Both the position numbers and the translations under genes were made by a program. From the NCBI GenBank assembly GCA_031550525.1, contig JAVBON010000010.1, positions 1 through 64,000 on the forward strand: DNA of 64,000 nt, written 5' to 3'. The DNA is from WRHT01 sp031550525. GTDB lineage: Bacteria; Desulfobacterota; Desulfovibrionia; Desulfovibrionales; Desulfovibrionaceae. Under the pieces are notes generated by a model. The model did not search any database, was not told where the DNA came from, and saw only the letters and a program-made list of their open reading frames with translations. This document shows positions 1 through 7,948 of the stretch, piece by piece (positions within the stretch are counted from its first letter, which is position 1; each line of letters begins with the position of its first letter).

Positions 1-325
1 GTGTGAATCTACTACATGCACCCCGGCCAGTCAATAAGTTTTTTCACAAATTATTACCGGCTCAAAAAACATGCGCCGATTCACTCAGCGCGAATCCGCA
101 CTTTAGGCAAATTTATAATTATGTCAACTGGGAAAATTTAAAAATGCGTTAATAGTTGCATTTTCCTTCTCTTGGTAGGGAAACTTTGGTGTCATTACTC
201 AATAGTTACCTTCGCGCGGCCACGGCATAGCAACATGCCTGTAATTTGTTATATAATATGCGTGTATAACTGTTTTTGTGGTTGTATGGCATTGTTCTTG
301 CTACAGTAGGGCAATGGAGGGGATT
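1..325. other. Non-coding upstream region
   Basis: No convincing gene was found in this AT-rich stretch on either strand. A TATAAT hexamer at 252-257 could be the -10 element of a promoter for the small membrane protein gene that starts at 326, but there is no good -35 hexamer 16-18 bases upstream. A purine-rich ribosome binding site (GGAGGGG, about 317-322) precedes the start at 326. Confidence 0.4.
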
Positions 326-556
326 ATGCGTCAAATTACAAACAAACTTGCATTCACTTTCGGAAATTCTGTCGAGTTATGTCTGCTTATTCTTGTTGTC
401 TGGTGTTGTTTTCCGGCTGACGCAAACGCCGGTTACCTTGATCCTGGCTCTGGCAGCACGCTGGTGCAGGGGGTGGTGGCAATACTTGCCGTGGTAGGGC
501 GCGTAAGAGCGAAAATACGCGGCTTTTTCAGACCGGCGAACGCCGAAGGCGAATAG
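326..556 (+). CDS. Small membrane protein with YLDPGSGS motif
   Basis: A 76-residue protein. The start at 326 was chosen because GGAGGGG lies just upstream. Residues about 13-35 form a signal-like hydrophobic segment ending in ADANA. This is followed by YLDPGSGS, a second hydrophobic stretch (VQGVVAILAVVG) and a basic tail. Small proteins with a YLDPG(T/S)GS motif are common next to membrane hydrolases and methyltransferases of cell-envelope loci, but their biochemical role is not known to me. It ends two bases before the NoeA-like methyltransferase and probably opens a three-gene operon with it and the sulfatase-type gene. Confidence 0.75.
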   Translation: MRQITNKLAFTFGNSVELCLLILVVWCCFPADANAGYLDPGSGSTLVQGVVAILAVVGRVRAKIRGFFRPANAEGE

Positions 557-558
557 AC

Positions 559-1929
559 ATGGGCAGAGTTGCAGGCTCATTTCGCGATCCTGCCGGTCAA
601 GTCTTTGACGTGGGCGGTAAAATTGTTCGCACTATTAACGCGTCTTACCGCAGGCACTGGGAGACGGCGGAAGCGTCTGGCCTGCTGGAGCACTTGCAGA
701 AACGCGGACTTATCCCTTCATATAATGAAGCGGAGCCGCTGCCCGGAGCTTGGAAAACTCTGGAAGTGCAAAGAATAGACTGGATTTCCTACCCCTATGA
801 ATGGTCATTTTTCCAGTTGCGCGCGGCAGCAAGAGTAACCTTGCAGATCCACAAGTCCGCTTTGGAGCGGGGCATGGTTTTGAAGGATGCTTCGGCTTAC
901 AATGTCCAGTTTATAGGCTCAAGGCCTGTGTTCATAGATTTGCTATCTTTTGAGGAAAGGGAGGAGGGCGAGCCGTGGCAGGCCTACCGGCAGTTTTGTA
1001 TGCATTTTCTCGCGCCTCTGGCTCTTTATGCTTATGAGGCAAGGCTGGGAAGATTTTCCAGCCAATGGATAGACGGCATCCCCCTTGATTTGGCCTGGAG
1101 TTTGTTGCCCGGCAGGTGTTTTTTTTCGCCGGGTCTGCAAATGCATTTACACCTGCATGCCGGGGCTGAGAAAAAATACAGCGATGCGCGCACTTCAGCG
1201 GGCAAGGTACGGAAGGCGCGGGTAAGCCGCCAAGGCATGCTGGATGTGGCCGATTCGCTTTTACGCACAATAGACGCCTTGCCAGCGCCAAAACAGGATG
1301 GCGAGTGGACCGGCTATTACGGCGACACCAACTATACCGAGGCGGCCAACACTGCCAAGCTGGCGCTGGTTGAAGATTCGGCCCGCAACGCGGCGGGCGG
1401 CATTGCCATTGACTTGGGAGCCAATACAGGACGTTTCAGCGCGCAGCTTGCGCCATACTTCCGGCAGGTGATTGCGGCTGACATAGACGCGCAGGCTGTA
1501 GGCCTGCATTACCAGGCCTTGCGCAAACACGGCGATGAGAAAATTTTGCCGCTGGTGCTGGATTTGGCCAACCCCTCCCCGGCCATTGGCTGGGCCTGTG
1601 CCGAGCGCGGCTCCTGGCTGCAGCGCGGCCAGGCGGATTATGTATCCGCTTTGGCGCTTGGCCACCACCTTTACTTCACGTGCCGAATCCCTTGGCGGGA
1701 GCAAGCCGCATTTTTCGCCGCGCTGCTGCGCCCCGGCGGCATCTTGCTTTTGGAGTTTGTGCCTGCTGAAGACAGCCAGGTGCGGCGCATGCTCGCCGCG
1801 CGTGACAATGTTTTTGACGATTATAATCTTGACGGCCTGCGGGAATCTTTTGCGGCGTTTTTTATTGAAATGCAACTACATGTAATTCCGGAATCTTCTC
1901 GCGTGCTTTTGATACTCCAGAAAAAATGA
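559..1929 (+). CDS. NoeA-like class I SAM-dependent methyltransferase
   Basis: A 456-residue protein. Residues about 80-240 hold a kinase-like region (LKDASAYNVQF followed by PVFIDLLSF). About 280-430 is a Rossmann methyltransferase domain whose SAM-binding motif I is IDLGANTGRF near residue 285. This two-part layout matches proteins related to the nodulation protein NoeA, which are thought to methylate surface glycans or lipids; the substrate here is unknown. The start ATG is two bases after the preceding stop. The stop overlaps the extended reading frame of the next gene, so all three genes are probably co-transcribed and act on one envelope component. Confidence 0.8.
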   Translation: MGRVAGSFRDPAGQVFDVGGKIVRTINASYRRHWETAEASGLLEHLQKRGLIPSYNEAEPLPGAWKTLEVQRIDWISYPYEWSFFQLRAAARVTLQIHKSALERGMVLKDASAYNVQFIGSRPVFIDLLSFEEREEGEPWQAYRQFCMHFLAPLALYAYEARLGRFSSQWIDGIPLDLAWSLLPGRCFFSPGLQMHLHLHAGAEKKYSDARTSAGKVRKARVSRQGMLDVADSLLRTIDALPAPKQDGEWTGYYGDTNYTEAANTAKLALVEDSARNAAGGIAIDLGANTGRFSAQLAPYFRQVIAADIDAQAVGLHYQALRKHGDEKILPLVLDLANPSPAIGWACAERGSWLQRGQADYVSALALGHHLYFTCRIPWREQAAFFAALLRPGGILLLEFVPAEDSQVRRMLAARDNVFDDYNLDGLRESFAAFFIEMQLHVIPESSRVLLILQKK

Positions 1930-1943
1930 TTGGCGGAGCCAGT

Positions 1944-4688
1944 ATGTTCGACGTTCTATCCAGCCCCTTTTTAACGGTATGTTTGGCCGCTGTTGTGCCT
2001 ACCATGTTTTTTTGCATGCTTAATTTGCGCTTTTTCAACTGGAAGCAGGTGGCCGGGGCTATGATTGCAGCCGGAACTGTGGGGATATTTGGCGGATTGA
2101 TTACGCAGGTTGTTAGCGGGTGGGCTGCGGCCTCCGCTGCGGGAGCGGTTTTTACAATGGTTGGCGCCTCTGTTCACGGCTTTTTTGGCTGTCTGGCGGC
2201 TTTACTGTTACTGCTTTTGTTTGCGGAACGTGTGTTGAGCGAGAATCTGCCGCAACGCGGGCGGCGCGCCGGCGTGCTGCTTGCCGCATCCGTGGCGCTG
2301 TTATGGGCATCCACCTTTTTCTCGCTATTGGTGATCAACGCAATGTTGTTGCTGCTGGCGGCCTGCGCCTGTGTGGACGGCTTCAAGCAGTCAGGAAAGA
2401 CCAAAACCATGCTGTTTTCATCGCACAACGAGCGCTTTTTGCGTCCTGCCGAGCGCAGCGAGCATGGCATACGTCTTGAGCGCAAGCCAAATATTTACGT
2501 GCTGTTTTTGGAATCATTTCACTCCGAAAGGGCCATGCGCGAGATTTACGGCATTGACGATTCGTGCACTACCAAGGTTTTTGGCGAGCATGGGTTTACC
2601 TTGTACGATGATGTGTTTTGCAACGAGCCTTCCACCGTATCTTCCCTGATGAACCTGCTGAACTGCTCCTTGTTGTCTAGCGCGGAAGGGGGCATGTTCG
2701 CTTTGGATGTGCTGCGCGACAACGGTTATGCTTGCGAGTTTTTCGACAACAGTTTTTACGCCTTTGGCGGGTTGCCGCAAAAGGGCGAGTATACCACATT
2801 TAACATGCCGGGTTATGTTTACCTTCTATATAAACTGGCCGGGCCGTTTTTTGCGCAGTCGCGTTTTATGCGCAAGTTGGTGATGGATATTGATCCGTTT
2901 AATACCGATATCGATTTTCCCTACATATATTCCTGCCTGCGCAAACGTATATCTGCGGAGCGTAGCGGCCCAAGGTTTTTTTGCATGCGCTTTGGGGCAA
3001 CGCACGCCTGTAAATTTTACCCGGGGTGGGATGCGGACGGCAGCGCTTTTGCTGAGGTTTACAGAACTGCCGTAAAAAAAGCGCAGCCGCAAATAGAAAA
3101 AACCGTTGCCACCATAAAAAAGGCCGACCCCAATGCCCTGATAATAGCTTTGGGCGATCATGGCGGACTGCGCCATACCTATGCCTGGCACGGCCCCTTG
3201 GGGCCGGATAAATCACTGGCTTCGCGCGGTGTGTCCATGGCCGAGCTGGCTAAAGATCATTTTGCCGTGCGCATGGCCATACATTGGCCGGTGGCGCATA
3301 AAACAACCGGGGTAATACTCTCGCATGTGAATATTTTTCGCTATGTATTTGAGGCCTTGGGTGGCGGTAACGCACTGCTTGAAGAACTCAGCCAGAATAT
3401 ATCTATTATAGATCGGCAACATGTGCTGGTGAGGGATGCGCAGGTGCTGGAACGCTTTGAGCCTTTCCGCGCCGAAGAGGTGTTTGGCGGCCTGCTGCGC
3501 CGTGTGCGCAACGGCAATGCCGCACTGGGCGATTACTTTCAGATTGCCGAAGCCATGCAGGGGCGGGACCAGCGTATAACGGTAGAAGTTTTGCAAGAGG
3601 CCGACAAAAAATTTCCAAACAATGCTCATGTTTGCGGCAGCCTTGGCAACGAGCTGGGCATGCTGGGCAATATGGACGGGCTTGACTACCTGGAAAAGGC
3701 CGTGCGCTTTTCGCCGGAGCATACGCAGTTTTCTTTGAACTACATAAAGTTTTTATGCCTGTTCGGCAGGCATGCGGATGTTATAAAGCATTTTAACCCC
3801 AAGGTGCTGGGCTCATCCGCCGAGGCTTCGCTTTATAAATTCAGATCCCTGCTTGCATTGGGGCGCAAAGAAGAGGCGGAGGATTGGGCGCTGCGCATGA
3901 TAGGCCGCCACCCCGGAGATTACCGTGGCTCGCTGTTCTTTTTGACCTTTCTGCTGGAAGAAGGACGCTTTGGCGAAGCCTGCGAAATAGCCGACAAGGC
4001 CATGGTAAACCTGGCCAGAATTGAAGACGTGTTCAAGAACCGCATACGCATAGCCAAAGGGCTGGCCCTGCTTGGCGCGCGCGATGACAAGGCGGCGGAG
4101 ACATTTTTTGCATGGATGGCGAAGTTGCCCAATAGCGGAGCTTGGAGCGCGATATTATGGGCGCAGGTTCTGGAAAGGAACGGCAGGGTGGAAGAAGGCC
4201 TCAAAGCGTTGCTGGAAAGTGCCGCCGCCAATGTAAATTATGCCTCCCGCCTGGTGGTTGAGGCCGGTAGAATGGCCGTGCGCAACAAAATACAGGACAA
4301 ACATCTGTTGCCCACAAAATTGGCGGCACTTGAAAACCAACGCCATGCTTCAAATATTGTAAGCGCAAGCGGTATTTTTAATGAGGTTTGGTACGGGCAA
4401 AAATGGCAGGATAAAAACGACCAGACCCCGGCTTTGCTGCATTATCTGCATCATGGCGTTATATCAGGCATTAACCCGTTGCCCTGGTTTAACACATGGA
4501 GTTATTTGCTGCTTTGCCCCGAGATTTGGCACATAGGGCGGTCGCCCCTGGTGTACTTTTTGGAATGTGAAATTTTGCAGGATTTCTCAATTCACCGGCA
4601 TCCATGGAGTATTGTTGGCCAGCGCCCCGAGCTTATTAAAGACAGATTCGAGTTGCTGCGGGCGGCCAATGAGGCCTGGGCCGCGTAG
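1944..4688 (+). CDS. Membrane sulfatase/LTA-synthase-type phosphotransferase with TPR-like C-terminus
   Basis: About 914 residues. The start at 1944 has GGAG five bases upstream and is preferred over 1926. Residues 1-150 carry four or five membrane segments. The alkaline-phosphatase-fold domain follows: LFLESFHSER near residue 190 holds a metal-ligand Glu, EPSTVSS offers a candidate nucleophile, and GDHGGLRH near 404 supplies metal-binding Asp and His. Residues about 530-800 look like helical TPR-type repeats. The last about 100 residues (LLHYLHHG, NPLPWFNT) resemble a segment found in glycosyltransferases. Enzymes of this superfamily transfer phospho-alcohol groups to, or hydrolyse them from, surface polymers facing the periplasm. 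The exact substrate cannot be told. This is larger than a usual LtaS-type enzyme because of the two C-terminal modules. Confidence 0.78.
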   Translation: MFDVLSSPFLTVCLAAVVPTMFFCMLNLRFFNWKQVAGAMIAAGTVGIFGGLITQVVSGWAAASAAGAVFTMVGASVHGFFGCLAALLLLLLFAERVLSENLPQRGRRAGVLLAASVALLWASTFFSLLVINAMLLLLAACACVDGFKQSGKTKTMLFSSHNERFLRPAERSEHGIRLERKPNIYVLFLESFHSERAMREIYGIDDSCTTKVFGEHGFTLYDDVFCNEPSTVSSLMNLLNCSLLSSAEGGMFALDVLRDNGYACEFFDNSFYAFGGLPQKGEYTTFNMPGYVYLLYKLAGPFFAQSRFMRKLVMDIDPFNTDIDFPYIYSCLRKRISAERSGPRFFCMRFGATHACKFYPGWDADGSAFAEVYRTAVKKAQPQIEKTVATIKKADPNALIIALGDHGGLRHTYAWHGPLGPDKSLASRGVSMAELAKDHFAVRMAIHWPVAHKTTGVILSHVNIFRYVFEALGGGNALLEELSQNISIIDRQHVLVRDAQVLERFEPFRAEEVFGGLLRRVRNGNAALGDYFQIAEAMQGRDQRITVEVLQEADKKFPNNAHVCGSLGNELGMLGNMDGLDYLEKAVRFSPEHTQFSLNYIKFLCLFGRHADVIKHFNPKVLGSSAEASLYKFRSLLALGRKEEAEDWALRMIGRHPGDYRGSLFFLTFLLEEGRFGEACEIADKAMVNLARIEDVFKNRIRIAKGLALLGARDDKAAETFFAWMAKLPNSGAWSAILWAQVLERNGRVEEGLKALLESAAANVNYASRLVVEAGRMAVRNKIQDKHLLPTKLAALENQRHASNIVSASGIFNEVWYGQKWQDKNDQTPALLHYLHHGVISGINPLPWFNTWSYLLLCPEIWHIGRSPLVYFLECEILQDFSIHRHPWSIVGQRPELIKDRFELLRAANEAWAA

Positions 4689-4833
4689 GGCGGTTTTTTA
4701 TATACATTTTTGAAGTTGTTATCAGAGCGGTTTATTAAGACGGCACAACAAAAAAGCCGTTCTCTTCTGGCGGAGTTAAAAAATCTTGTAGCTTAAACAG
4801 TCAGCGGCTGTACGCATGTGCCGCTGGCCTGTT

Positions 4834-6951
4834 TTATTCGCAAAAGTGCCGCCACGAGCACTTATGCTCTTTACCTTTGGTTTCCGCCAGTCTGCCGTGG
4901 GCCACGCAAATACCTTCCTGCATGGTGTGAAAAATATTTTCCTGCCCCACTTCCTCCAACACTCCGGAGCGCTGCAGCACCGCCATAACCTTTTCGTTAA
5001 TGCCGTTGAGAGATATGGTGAGGCCTGCCTTGCGCACCCAGCGCACCAGCGTTTGCAGCGACTCTTCGCCAGAGGCGTCGATGTCGTTAATACCTGTACA
5101 GACAAGATGTATGTGCTTCAGTTCAGGTTTTTTTTCCATAAGCTCAACAATGTATTCCTCCAGCATATTGCTGTTTATGAATACCAGAGCCTGCTGAAAA
5201 CGCAGTACGGATACATATTCGCACAACAGATGATCCTTGATCATTTTTACATCAGCCACCCGGCGGCTTTCCACCCCGTAGCCCAATATGGAAATGGCCG
5301 GATGCATGGTACGGTATATGAATACAACCATGGAGAGCGTAACGCCTATGAGCAGGCCTATATCCAGATGCGGGGCGGTAAGCAGGGTGGCTAAAAATGT
5401 TACTACGCCTATTATGCCGTCAAACCACTGCACCTTCCATTCCTGTTTGAACACTGAAAATTTGATCTGATGCACCATGGATAAAATAACCACCGCCGCC
5501 AGTACCGATACCGGCAAATGATACATGAGCGGAGTTAAAAACAGCAGGGCGCTAAGGGTGGTAAGCCCCGCAAAAACGGCGGACATAGCGCTTTTTGCCC
5601 CAGAACGGCAGTTAACGGCCGAAGATGAAAACGAGCCTGCAACCGGGCCGCTTTGGCTTAGGCCGCTGGCTATATTGGCGAGGCCCTGCGCCAGCAGCTC
5701 CTGCCGGTTGTCCACACGGTCGCCGGTGGCTCTTGCAGTGGCTTTGGCTACCGAAATGGTGTTGGCCAGCGCTATAAAGGCAATGGCAAAGGCAAAGGGC
5801 AGCAGGGTAAGCAAATCGCCATAATTTACATCCGGCAGCAAAAGAGGCGGCAGGCCTGGCGGTATATTGCCCACAACAGCCCCGCCCGTGCTCATTACAA
5901 TGCTGCCGGGGTCGGGTATTTCACCTGAAAAATGCAGCATCCATTTGGCGGAGGCGTCCAAAGGCGTGCGCTCCACAAAAACCGCCAAGCCGTCTTCGTC
6001 CTCACGGGTAAAGATCATCTGGCGCAGGACGGAGCGCTTTACCTTTATTTCAGCCTTCAGGCGGCGGACTATAACATCAAGCTGCTCAATCTGATATTGG
6101 AAGGAGAGCTTGACATCAGCGACAAGTGTTTTGTCCTGCAATACGTTAAGCAGGGTTTGACGCTCGCTTTGCAGGCTCTCCAGCATGGAGTTGGCCTTTC
6201 GCATGTCTTCCACCATATAGTGCAGAGCCGGACTGCGCACGGCGTCAATGTGCACGGCCGTTTTGTTATCATACCCCGTGGCCCAGGAGATAATGGTTGT
6301 AATGATTACGGCTGTGAGTATAACAGGGAGCCTTGGCAAAAATTTGGGCATAAAATAAATAATAAGCCCGGCCAGAACAGCCAGCCCCAGGCTGGGCCAG
6401 TGCGTATTGGTACGCGCGGCGGCCAGCACGTTAAGCAGGGTTTGCATTTGCGTGCTGCCTGCCTCGACCGTAACTCCGAATATTTTTCCCAATTGGGATA
6501 AAGCAATCAGTATTAAGGCGGCGTTGGTAAAACCGGCAATTACCGGCTGCGACATAAAGTTTACCAAAAAACTCAAGCGCATGACCCGTAAAAGTATTTG
6601 GATGACGCCCACCATAAAAGACAAAGTAATGGCATAGGCTATGTAGCCATGGCTGCCCGCCAGCGCCAGCGGCTCGAGGGCCGAAGCCGTCATCATGGCT
6701 ACAACGGCCACCATGCCCGTGCACATATATTTGCTGGAAGAAAAAAGCGCCGAGATTATTGTGGGGAAAAGCGAGGCGTACAGGCCATAATGAGCGGGCA
6801 GCCCTGCAAGCTGGGCGTTGGCCATGGATTGGGGAATAAGCACAAGCCCCACGCCTATACCGGCGATCAGGTCAATTTTAAGGCTACGCAGGCTGTACTG
6901 CCTGATCCAGCCCAAAAAAGGCATAAGTCTGGTTAGTTTGGAAACCTGCAC
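4834..6951 (-). CDS. SulP family anion permease with STAS domain and an unusual coiled-coil insert
   Basis: A 705-residue inner-membrane transporter, probably for sulfate or another anion. It has SulP hallmarks: many membrane segments, LIPQSMANAQLAGLPAHYGLY near residues 38-58, and QSGPVAGSFSSSAVN in the second half. A C-terminal STAS domain (about 580-690) carries IDASGEESL. Between about residues 232 and 360 there is an extra hydrophilic segment rich in Leu, Gln and charged residues, predicted as helical coiled coil, which the 550-600 residue family members lack. The start is GTG at 6951 after a weak GAGAAA; ATG at 6924 is possible but has no ribosome site. It stands alone, divergent from perR. 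Confidence 0.85.
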   Translation of the reverse strand: MQVSKLTRLMPFLGWIRQYSLRSLKIDLIAGIGVGLVLIPQSMANAQLAGLPAHYGLYASLFPTIISALFSSSKYMCTGMVAVVAMMTASALEPLALAGSHGYIAYAITLSFMVGVIQILLRVMRLSFLVNFMSQPVIAGFTNAALILIALSQLGKIFGVTVEAGSTQMQTLLNVLAAARTNTHWPSLGLAVLAGLIIYFMPKFLPRLPVILTAVIITTIISWATGYDNKTAVHIDAVRSPALHYMVEDMRKANSMLESLQSERQTLLNVLQDKTLVADVKLSFQYQIEQLDVIVRRLKAEIKVKRSVLRQMIFTREDEDGLAVFVERTPLDASAKWMLHFSGEIPDPGSIVMSTGGAVVGNIPPGLPPLLLPDVNYGDLLTLLPFAFAIAFIALANTISVAKATARATGDRVDNRQELLAQGLANIASGLSQSGPVAGSFSSSAVNCRSGAKSAMSAVFAGLTTLSALLFLTPLMYHLPVSVLAAVVILSMVHQIKFSVFKQEWKVQWFDGIIGVVTFLATLLTAPHLDIGLLIGVTLSMVVFIYRTMHPAISILGYGVESRRVADVKMIKDHLLCEYVSVLRFQQALVFINSNMLEEYIVELMEKKPELKHIHLVCTGINDIDASGEESLQTLVRWVRKAGLTISLNGINEKVMAVLQRSGVLEEVGQENIFHTMQEGICVAHGRLAETKGKEHKCSWRHFCE

Positions 6952-7048
6952 TGCAATTTTCTCACGAGCAAATAATTTTCAGGCGGTGTCACGGGTATAT
7001 GGCTTGTTTTGGAATATACGCCGCACGAGAACCTAGTTTAGCCTATGG

Positions 7049-7086
7049 ATAATTTACCGATAATGCAAGCCTTTTCGGTAAATTAT
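7049..7086. promoter_or_regulatory. 12-bp perfect inverted repeat in the sulP-perR divergent region
   Basis: ATAATTTACCGA (7049-7060) and TCGGTAAATTAT (7075-7086) are perfect reverse complements separated by 14 bases. There is no T-run as in a terminator. The position between two divergent genes suggests a regulator-binding site or a leader hairpin of sulP, but no known regulator is recognised. Confidence 0.45.
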
Positions 7087-7114
7087 TGGTGTATGGCTTT
7101 TTTGCGTAAAGGCA

Positions 7115-7151
7115 TTGACAAAGTATCTTTTACTAGTAATAGTTATTACTA
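7115..7151 (+). promoter_or_regulatory. perR promoter with overlapping PerR/Fur-type operator
   Basis: TTGACA at 7115-7120 and TAATAG at 7137-7142 are spaced 16 bases apart and form a good sigma-70 promoter. Directly over the -10 element lies an 8-2-8 perfect palindrome, TAGTAATAGTTATTACTA (7134-7151), which resembles Fur-superfamily operators. The perR start codon follows at 7164. Autorepression by PerR is inferred from this overlap. Confidence 0.7.
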
Positions 7152-7163
7152 AGAGGGTTAAAT

Positions 7164-7550
7164 ATGCAATCCACAAGAATGACCAAGCAGCGAGCCCTTA
7201 TTCTCGACGAACTGCGAAAAACCGCATCCCACCCCACCGCGGATGAAATCTACGCTGTTGTGCGCGCTAAAATGCCGCATATCAGCCTTGGAACAGTATA
7301 CAGAAACCTTGAATTGCTAGCCGAAGGCAAAGATGTGCTCAAGCTTGAGTATGCCGGCTTTCAAAAGCGTTTTGACGGCAATACGTACCCGCACGCACAT
7401 GTGCGTTGCGAGCGTTGCGGCAGGGTGGCCGATGTAATGGGCGAGATTCCGGCGCAAAGCTTGCCTGATAATGTAACAGCGCCTGGTTTTAAAATTAATT
7501 CCGCCAGGCTGGAATTTTTCGGGCTGTGCAAGGACTGCGCCGGTCATTGA
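7164..7550 (+). CDS. perR: PerR-type peroxide-responsive repressor (Fur superfamily)
   Basis: A 128-residue metal-dependent repressor. The N-terminal winged helix includes LGTVYRNLELL at about 42-52. Structural zinc ligands are Cys82, Cys85, Cys122 and Cys125. The regulatory metal site is suggested by His23, Asp71, His77 and His79, which correspond to the oxidisable site of Bacillus PerR. Desulfovibrio PerR controls peroxide-defence genes, often next to rubredoxin and rubrerythrin; here a rubredoxin follows 50 bases downstream. Its promoter carries a perfect palindrome, so autoregulation is likely. The second Fur-family protein (at 19435) is longer and closer to true Fur, which supports PerR for this one. 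Confidence 0.85.
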   Translation: MQSTRMTKQRALILDELRKTASHPTADEIYAVVRAKMPHISLGTVYRNLELLAEGKDVLKLEYAGFQKRFDGNTYPHAHVRCERCGRVADVMGEIPAQSLPDNVTAPGFKINSARLEFFGLCKDCAGH

Positions 7551-7600
7551 TTTTAACCCGCGCGTAATGCGTTTTTTGTAACATGATAATGGGGGCGATT

Positions 7601-7783
7601 ATGTCAACTCCGACAGGCATGTGGCGTTGTAAAACCGTTAATTGCGGCTATTTGTTCGACCCGGCGCGCGGCGACCGCAAGGGTAAAATACCCAAGGGCA
7701 CGGCTTTTGAAGACCTGCCCGACGATTGGCGCTGCCCCGTATGCGGGGCCACCAAGGCGGCCTTTGAAGAAGTTAAAATCTAG
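7601..7783 (+). CDS. Rubredoxin with CX4C first cysteine pair
   Basis: A 60-residue one-iron electron carrier. The start at 7601 has a GGGGGCG ribosome site. The iron ligands are Cys10, Cys15, Cys45 and Cys48. The second pair has the usual CPVCG, but the first pair is spaced CX4C (CKTVNC) rather than CX2C. Such spacing is known from the second rubredoxin (Rd2) of Desulfovibrio desulfuricans. It probably gives electrons to oxidative-stress reductases under PerR control, since it lies just downstream of perR in the same direction. A very strong palindrome ends the pair. Confidence 0.9.
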   Translation: MSTPTGMWRCKTVNCGYLFDPARGDRKGKIPKGTAFEDLPDDWRCPVCGATKAAFEEVKI

Positions 7784-7811
7784 AAGACTGCTCGTAATTA
7801 TTGGCAATACA

Positions 7812-7860
7812 GGTAAAAGTTCCACTATTCCGCAAGTTGCGGAATAGTGGAACTTTTACC
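7812..7860. terminator. 24-bp perfect hairpin after rubredoxin
   Basis: The two 24-base arms (7812-7835 and 7837-7860) are exact reverse complements around one central base. This is an unusually long perfect stem. A T-run is lacking on the + side, so it may act as an RNA stabiliser as well as a terminator of perR-rubredoxin. Confidence 0.7.
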
Positions 7861-7948
7861 GTTAAAATGATTTGGAAAATAATAACTGTTTGCGTTTTCC
7901 ACTCCCGCGCCCTTGCGGCTTTAAGCGCGCTGGTCTACATTGGCGCGC

